A stretch of DNA of 10,795 nt from JBBKWG01 sp037968835 (GTDB lineage: Bacteria > Pseudomonadota > Alphaproteobacteria > Rhodobacterales > Rhodobacteraceae): contig JBBKWG010000208.1 in NCBI GenBank assembly GCA_037968835.1, positions 1 to 10,795 on the forward strand, in the 5' to 3' direction. A program made the position numbers and the translations under genes. Below, piece after piece: positions 7,031-10,795 of the stretch (positions within the stretch are counted from its first letter, which is position 1; each line of letters opens with the position of its first letter). The notes under the pieces were generated by a model that did no database searches, was not told where the DNA came from, and saw only the letters and a program-made list of their open reading frames with translations.

Positions 7031-7728
7031 TGCGGGTGGCAATGGTCTCGGGCGCCGGGCGCGGTCTTGGCGCCGCCATCGCGGATACGCTTCTGGAGGG
7101 CGGCTGGACGCTGTCGCTTGGCCTGCGTGACTCCAGCCAGGCCGAACGTTTTGTGGTAGCCGCCGACCGGCTTCTCGTCACCCGCTTCGATGCGACCGAT
7201 CCTGCCAGTGCCGACGCCTGGGTCGACGTCACCGTTGCGCAATTCGGGCGGATCGACGCGCTGGTCAATAATGCCGGCATCCTGCGCATGGTCGATTTCA
7301 GCCAGGGAACCGAGGCTGATCTGGACGACCTCTGGGCGATCAACGTCAAGGCCCCGTTCCGCCTGATCCGCGCCGCGCTGCCTCACTTGAAAGCCACCGG
7401 CGCCGGTCGCGTGGTCAACATCGCCTCAACCGATGCAAAACGATACCGCGGCGGCACGTCGGTGGGCTATGCGATGACCAAGCATGCGCTGCTGGCCATG
7501 ACCCAGGCCGTTCGTCACGCGGGCTGGGACGAGGGCGTGCGTGCCACCGCGCTCTGTCCCGGCGCCATCGACACCGATCTGATCGCGAACCTGCCCGGCG
7601 TCACGCCGAAAGCGGACCGTCTGACACCCGAGACCGTGGCCGGGATGGTCGCCTTCATCCTGTCGCTGCCCAATCAGGCCAGCGTGCCGGAATTCATCGC
7701 GAATACGCGACTGGAATCGGTGATTTGA
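7030..7728 (+). CDS. Classical short-chain dehydrogenase/reductase
   Basis: A 232-residue NAD(P)-dependent oxidoreductase with a full catalytic set: cofactor loop S7-G-A-G-R-G-L-G14, N80-N-A-G83, N105, S133, and Y147-A-M-T-K151. 'ALCPGAIDTDL' is the usual segment after the active site. It is on the short side, and the C-terminus ('PEFIANTRLESVI') lacks the common G-x-DGG ending. It likely oxidises a hydroxyl of the imported compound or an intermediate. The start is the ATG of an ATGA overlap with the preceding SDR, with only a weak CAGGG upstream, so coupled translation is likely. It is the last gene of the operon and ends one base from the stop of the convergent transporter gene, with no hairpin between them. 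Confidence 0.93.
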   Translation: MRVAMVSGAGRGLGAAIADTLLEGGWTLSLGLRDSSQAERFVVAADRLLVTRFDATDPASADAWVDVTVAQFGRIDALVNNAGILRMVDFSQGTEADLDDLWAINVKAPFRLIRAALPHLKATGAGRVVNIASTDAKRYRGGTSVGYAMTKHALLAMTQAVRHAGWDEGVRATALCPGAIDTDLIANLPGVTPKADRLTPETVAGMVAFILSLPNQASVPEFIANTRLESVI

Positions 7729-7729
7729 G

Positions 7730-9388
7730 CTAAATTTCGGCCAACCGGCTGTCCAGCAGATCTCCGGATTTCGACAGGATCGGATAGCCGACCATCGAGA
7801 ACGACGTGTTGACCTGTTTAAGGGCGCGCAGGGTTTCCTGATGCACGTTGCTGGTCTCGATGCTGTCGACAAGCCCGGTGCGAAGTCGGCCAAGATGATT
7901 GCGCTGCAACCGTTGCTCGATCGAGCGCACCTTCTCTTTCGCCGCAACCAGTTCCCGCGCTTCGCCCGGGTTCTGGTTCATCATGACATTCAGCGCCAGT
8001 TGCACGTTGCTCAGAACCCGGTCCGAGAAATCGTCGATTTCCTGACGACCTTGTTCGGAGAATTTCACCGATTCGGTGTTCAGTCGTCGGGCCAGTTGCA
8101 ACATGTTGCGGGTGATCGCGTCGGACGCGGCCTCGAGACTCGTCGAGATCGTCGCAAGCTCCATCGAGCGGCGGCTGAGCTCTTCGTCCAGACCGGATCG
8201 CCCCAACCGTGCCAGGTAGATCTTGACGTCGAAATGCATCTGCTTCACGGCCTCGTCCTGCTGCCGGATCGCCTTGGCGCCGGTCTCGTCCCAGGTGTCA
8301 TAAAGCAGACCGACGGCCCGCAGCATCTGTTCGATCTTGTGGCCCATGCGCAGCAATTCGCGGGCCGCGCAGTCCAGCCCGCGCGACGGCCGGTCCAAGG
8401 CGGCAGGGTCGAGCGCGCTTGCTTCGAACGGCAGGGTTGCGGTGCTGGCGTCGGGGAGGACCTTCGAGACCAGAGCCATCATCGGCTTGACGAACGGCAG
8501 GGCAAGGACGGCGAGCGCGAAGTTGAATGCGAGATGCATGTTGATGGCTTGCTGGGCAGGGCTGTTGCCGAAGTTCTGTATCAGGTCGGGCAACATCGGA
8601 AGCAGGAGAAGAACAAGCAAGGCACCCCCGCCGCGCAGGATCAGGTTTGCCACAACCATCTGCCGTGCGGTCGCGGCTGCCGAGGCCGTCAGGATATATG
8701 CGATGAACGCGCCGCCCAGATTTGCGCCAAGGATCATCGCGACTGCACCCTCGACCGGCAGAAGCGATTGCCCGGCGAGCGTGACGAAGAACAACACGGC
8801 AGCGACGCTCGAATGGACGACCCAGGCGAAGAGCGCGCCGATGATGAAGGCGGTCAGCAAATCGCGCGCAAGGTATTGCATCACCGCTTCGGTGCCCGGA
8901 CTTTCGATCATTGGGCCGGTGGCTTCACGGATCATGTCGAGTGACAGGAATATAAGCGCGAGGCCGATCAGGATGCGTCCGACCTGGCGCGAGGTGCCCG
9001 ACGTGCCGCGCAGGAACAATGCGACGCCGATCAGGATAAGCACCGGGATCAAAAGGGCCTGTCTGAACAGCAACAACTGCGCCACGACCGCCGAACCGAA
9101 GTCGGCCCCGAGGAGGATCGCAAGCCCGCTGGCAGCGGTCAGGGTTCCCTTGGCGACGAAATTCGACACCAGCACGGCGACGGCGGTGGAACTTTGCAGG
9201 AAAATTGCCGCCCCCATGCCCGAACCTGCGGCAAGCATCCGGTTTTGCGCCGAACGGCGAAGCCATTGCCTGAGTTGGGCGGCAAATGCCCGCTCGACGC
9301 CGGTGCGGACAAGTCGCACGGCCCAGATCAGCAAGGCGGCCGCGCCCGCGATGTTCAGAACAAATACTATGAACTGGGGTTCTTGCAC
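7730..9388 (-). CDS. Na/Pi cotransporter family protein with C-terminal PhoU-like domain
   Basis: A 552-residue sodium:phosphate symporter-type inner-membrane protein. The N-terminal 310 residues hold two inverted-repeat units. The first has Q65-S-S-T68 and 'GADFGSA' (95-101). The second has H192-S-S-V and 'GANLGGA' (221-227). The QSS signature marks the family, and its second copy here starts with His. From about 340 to the end is a soluble helical PhoU-like region ('GAKAIRQQDEAVKQMHFDVKIY', shown here in part), thought to tie transport to phosphate status. The start is GTG, set by an in-frame TAG immediately upstream, with GGAG 9 nt before. It lies 50 nt downstream of the GlpR-like repressor on the same strand, so co-transcription is likely. 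It could move phosphate or a related anion. Confidence 0.9.
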   Translation of the reverse strand: MQEPQFIVFVLNIAGAAALLIWAVRLVRTGVERAFAAQLRQWLRRSAQNRMLAAGSGMGAAIFLQSSTAVAVLVSNFVAKGTLTAASGLAILLGADFGSAVVAQLLLFRQALLIPVLILIGVALFLRGTSGTSRQVGRILIGLALIFLSLDMIREATGPMIESPGTEAVMQYLARDLLTAFIIGALFAWVVHSSVAAVLFFVTLAGQSLLPVEGAVAMILGANLGGAFIAYILTASAAATARQMVVANLILRGGGALLVLLLLPMLPDLIQNFGNSPAQQAINMHLAFNFALAVLALPFVKPMMALVSKVLPDASTATLPFEASALDPAALDRPSRGLDCAARELLRMGHKIEQMLRAVGLLYDTWDETGAKAIRQQDEAVKQMHFDVKIYLARLGRSGLDEELSRRSMELATISTSLEAASDAITRNMLQLARRLNTESVKFSEQGRQEIDDFSDRVLSNVQLALNVMMNQNPGEARELVAAKEKVRSIEQRLQRNHLGRLRTGLVDSIETSNVHQETLRALKQVNTSFSMVGYPILSKSGDLLDSRLAEI

Positions 9389-9438
9389 CTATTTGCACTC
9401 CAAAAAAACTTGCATATTCCATGGTTTCAAAACACTGC

Positions 9439-10218
9439 TCATGCCATTTCTCTTTCCAGCAGCATCAGCCGGTCACCGATCTCGTCCAGCAAATGGGAAA
9501 ATTCAGGCCCCGGCCGGCGGTCCAGAATCACGTGATCGACGTCGCGGATGTTTTCACCGACAGCAGGCGCAAGGCGGCCGAACTTGCTTTGATCGAGAAC
9601 CAGTATCGAAACCCGCGCGTTCTCGCGGATACGCTTGCGAATTTTTGCTTCCGCAGCGTGAAATTCCAGCATGCTGCCGTCCTCGGCGATCCCGGCGACA
9701 CCAAAAATCCCGAACTCGGCCCGATAACGACCGAAGAATTCGACGACCTCGTCACCAAGAATGTCGCGGTCCGGCAGACGCAATTCGCCGCCGGGTAGAA
9801 TGATCCTGTTGGTCGTCTCATCGCTCAGCGCCATTGCCGCACTGAGGTTGTTGGTGATGACCGTCAATTCCTTCCGGCGTCGAAGGGCGCGCGCGACACT
9901 GAGCGGTGTCGAGCCAACGGAGATGAACACGGTCGCGCCATCCGGAATCAGTTCCGCGGTAGCCTCGCCGATGTCGCGCTTGCCATCCGAGTTGGTTTTG
10001 GCGCGGGTATCGAACGGCATATTGCGGTGCTGCTCGGCCAATTCAACGCGCCCGTGCATGCGCCGAAGTGCATCCCCTTCGCAAAGCTTGTCGATGTCGC
10101 GGCGGATGGTTTGGGTCGACACGTCGAGCATCTCGGCCAATGCGCCGACGGTAACGGCACCGCGCTCCTGAACGATGCCGAGAATGTTTTTCCGGCGCAT
10201 CTGCTTTTTTTTCGACAT
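9439..10218 (-). CDS. glpR: DeoR-family repressor, GlpR-like
   Basis: A 259-residue regulator. The N-terminal DeoR HTH (about 8-60) contains 'VSTQTIRRDIDKL', almost the same as the recognition region of E. coli GlpR. The C-terminal DeoRC sensor domain (about 78-240) follows, with 'SVGSTPLSVARAL', 'VITNNLSAAMAL', 'IILPGGELR', 'GIFGVAGIAEDGSMLEF' and 'DQSKFGR', all close to the GlpR pattern. Known GlpR proteins repress glycerol/glycerol-3-phosphate genes and release DNA on binding sn-glycerol-3-phosphate; that function is inferred here, since no glycerol gene is in the window. I chose the ATG at 10218, which gives normal family length and has AAGG upstream. The frame stays open 50 codons further, but that part is AT-rich and unlike the family. 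Codons 3-5 contain a run of eight A. Met7 is a fallback start. Confidence 0.92.
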   Translation of the reverse strand: MSKKKQMRRKNILGIVQERGAVTVGALAEMLDVSTQTIRRDIDKLCEGDALRRMHGRVELAEQHRNMPFDTRAKTNSDGKRDIGEATAELIPDGATVFISVGSTPLSVARALRRRKELTVITNNLSAAMALSDETTNRIILPGGELRLPDRDILGDEVVEFFGRYRAEFGIFGVAGIAEDGSMLEFHAAEAKIRKRIRENARVSILVLDQSKFGRLAPAVGENIRDVDHVILDRRPGPEFSHLLDEIGDRLMLLEREMA

Positions 10219-10227
10219 CCGGCCGCC

Positions 10228-10247
10228 TTTTCGAAGAACGAACATTT
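10228..10247. promoter_or_regulatory. Candidate GlpR-type operator in front of the repressor gene
   Basis: TTTTCG (10228-10233) and CGAACATTT (10239-10247) form an inverted repeat TTCG-N5-CGAA. On the minus strand the distal half reads AATGTTCG, which fits the known E. coli GlpR half-site (WATKTTCG). The E. coli consensus has a 4-bp spacer, so one base is extra here and the second half is weaker. It lies 10-29 bp upstream of the repressor ATG, touching its ribosome-binding region, which suits autorepression. This is recalled-consensus matching, not a computed score. Confidence 0.35.
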
Positions 10248-10430
10248 CCGCGCTGAATTCAACAAAACAACAAAAATGATCTCCATACAAACAACTTTCC
10301 TGATCATCCAGTTCATATTTAGTTGATATGTAGGTTTCATGCGGCACAAATGCACATCGCTTGCGCAAGTGACTTCAGTGTGGAAGTTTCCCGTTGACTG
10401 CTTGGCGCGGGTTACGTGTTCGCCGGATTT

Positions 10431-10459
10431 TTGACAGTGGGATGGGACCAGGATTGAAT
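10431..10459 (+). promoter_or_regulatory. Candidate promoter of the cation:proton antiporter gene
   Basis: TTGACA (10431-10436) is a perfect -35 consensus. TTGAAT (10454-10459), 17 bp further on, matches four of six -10 positions. Transcription would start near 10466, leaving a leader of about 20 nt before the ATG at 10488. This argues against the in-frame GTG at 10464 as the start codon. Confidence 0.45.
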
Positions 10460-10470
10460 AATCGTGCCGG

Positions 10471-10491
10471 ATGAACCCTTTTTTGCGATGA
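10471..10491 (+). other. Possible six-codon leader ORF overlapping the antiporter start
   Basis: ATG at 10471 opens a six-residue reading frame (MNPFLR) whose TGA overlaps the antiporter ATG as ATGA. The antiporter ATG itself has no Shine-Dalgarno, so translation could be coupled through this mini-ORF. An equally possible reading is chance. No ribosome-binding site is evident for the mini-ORF either. Confidence 0.2.
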
Positions 10492-10795
10492 ATTCCTATC
10501 ACATCGCGTTGGCAGTCATTGGGCTTATTGTGATCGTCGCGCGTTGGCTGCCCCGGCTGATATCAACGCGCGAACCGGCCGCCGCTCCGCTGATGATAAT
10601 GTTCGGGGCTGGCGCGTCGTTGCTGATCCCGGGATTGCCGACATTCCCGGACCCGCGCGAGGCGCCGCTGCCCTGGGAATTGATAAGCGAACTGACCGTG
10701 ATCGTGGCCCTTTTCGGTGCCGGGATGCGCATCGACAGTCTGCGCCCCTGGACGCGGTGGAGTCCCACGATCCGAATGCTGGGAATCACCATGCC
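10488..10795 (+). CDS. NhaP/CPA1-type cation:proton antiporter, N-terminal fragment (runs off window)
   Basis: The first 102 codons of a membrane transporter cut by the window edge. Residues about 3-24 ('SYHIALAVIGLIVIVARWL') form the first helix. After 'PAAAPLMIMFGAGASLLIPG' and a loop 'FPDPREAPLPWELISEL' comes 'TVIVALFGAGMRIDSLRPW', followed by a WSPTIRMLGITM segment. This arrangement, a helix with a GAGxxID-type motif followed by W...R.LGI, is characteristic of NhaP-like sodium (or potassium):proton exchangers of the CPA1 family. The ATG at 10488 gives the family-like N-terminus. An in-frame GTG at 10464 has AGGA 10 nt upstream and would add eight residues. It is divergent from the GlpR-like gene. 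The ion specificity cannot be judged from this fragment. Confidence 0.8.
   Translation, partial: MNSYHIALAVIGLIVIVARWLPRLISTREPAAAPLMIMFGAGASLLIPGLPTFPDPREAPLPWELISELTVIVALFGAGMRIDSLRPWTRWSPTIRMLGITM

Larger units (their letters stand above)
10219..10487. other. AT-rich divergent intergenic region (glpR-like gene / antiporter)
   Basis: This 269-bp gene-free stretch separates the two divergent genes and is clearly richer in A/T than its surroundings. Besides the candidate operator and promoter listed separately, it contains an A-rich tract with repeated AACAAAA units (10261-10275), a direct repeat GCACA-AAT-GCACA (10344-10356) and a perfect 10-bp palindrome CTTGCGCAAG (10360-10369). Any of these could be regulator sites; none matches a consensus I can name. 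I found no convincing -35/-10 pair for the minus-strand repressor gene. Confidence 0.5.

Noticed and set aside
1068..7728. Complete non-phosphorylative sugar pathway (L-fucose, L-rhamnose or L-arabinose type)
   Set aside because: No lactonase, sugar-acid dehydratase or diketo-acid hydrolase is present, so assigning a named pathway would be a guess.
7841..8944. Plus-strand open frame (367 codons) antisense to the Na/Pi transporter
   Set aside because: It is rich in His, Gln, Arg and Asp with no fold signals; a shadow of third-position GC bias.
8337..9803. Long plus-strand open frame (488 codons) opposite the Na/Pi transporter and part of the repressor
   Set aside because: Its composition is low-complexity (Arg, Ala, Ser, Pro) and it has no domain signals, while both minus-strand proteins carry strong family motifs.
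10219..10368. Fifty-codon N-terminal extension of the glpR-like frame
   Set aside because: It is AT-rich and Cys/Tyr/Phe-rich, unlike DeoR N-termini. The family length and a ribosome site favour the ATG at 10218.
1..10795. Mobile elements, CRISPR arrays, tRNA or rRNA genes, phage-defence genes
   Set aside because: No transposase, integrase, terminal repeats, spaced direct repeats or structural RNA signatures were seen on reading; the window looks like ordinary metabolic and transport DNA.

Overview
The window looks like a piece of an alphaproteobacterial chromosome, most likely Rhodobacteraceae-like. The basis is GC-rich coding sequence with strong third-position G/C, tightly packed operons with ATGA/GTGA start-stop overlaps, and gene families typical of that group (PcaR-type IclR regulators, MalFGK-type carbohydrate ABC cassettes, GlpR-type DeoR repressors, Na/Pi-PhoU transporters). 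This placement is inferred from style and family, not from a marker gene.

Left and centre (22-7728) form one transport-and-catabolism locus. A PcaR-type IclR regulator on the minus strand (22-900) is divergent from a plus-strand operon of seven genes: a Tat-exported solute-binding protein (1068-2399), two MalF/MalG-type permeases (2455-3351, 3348-4172), a MalK/UgpC-type ATPase (4175-5311), a DapA/NAL-superfamily lyase or dehydratase (5308-6228) and two short-chain dehydrogenases (6248-7030, 7030-7728). Most junctions overlap or are very short. The exception is a 55-nt gap after the binding-protein gene that holds a GC-rich hairpin and T tract, probably an attenuator that keeps binding-protein mRNA in excess. 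The layout suggests that the ABC importer brings in a sugar, sugar acid or related polyol, which the dehydrogenases and the DapA-family enzyme then break down, with the IclR protein gating transcription. The substrate cannot be read from the sequence.

Right side (7730-10795) holds a second, unrelated unit. A GlpR-like DeoR repressor (9439-10218) and a Na/Pi cotransporter with a C-terminal PhoU-like domain (7730-9388) run on the minus strand as a probable two-gene operon that ends tail-to-tail with the catabolic operon, one base apart. Divergent from the repressor, the start of an NhaP/CPA1-type cation:proton antiporter (10488 onward) runs off the window. The roughly 270-bp AT-rich region between them carries a candidate promoter for the antiporter and a GlpR-like inverted repeat in front of the repressor gene.

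The most interesting points are: (i) the first dehydrogenase has lost the classical SDR catalytic residues while its partner keeps them all; (ii) the DapA-family enzyme lacks the Arg expected of dihydrodipicolinate synthase, so this is probably an uncharacterised catabolic route; (iii) a GlpR-type repressor is paired with phosphate transport with no glycerol genes in view. I saw no mobile elements, CRISPR arrays, tRNAs or rRNAs.
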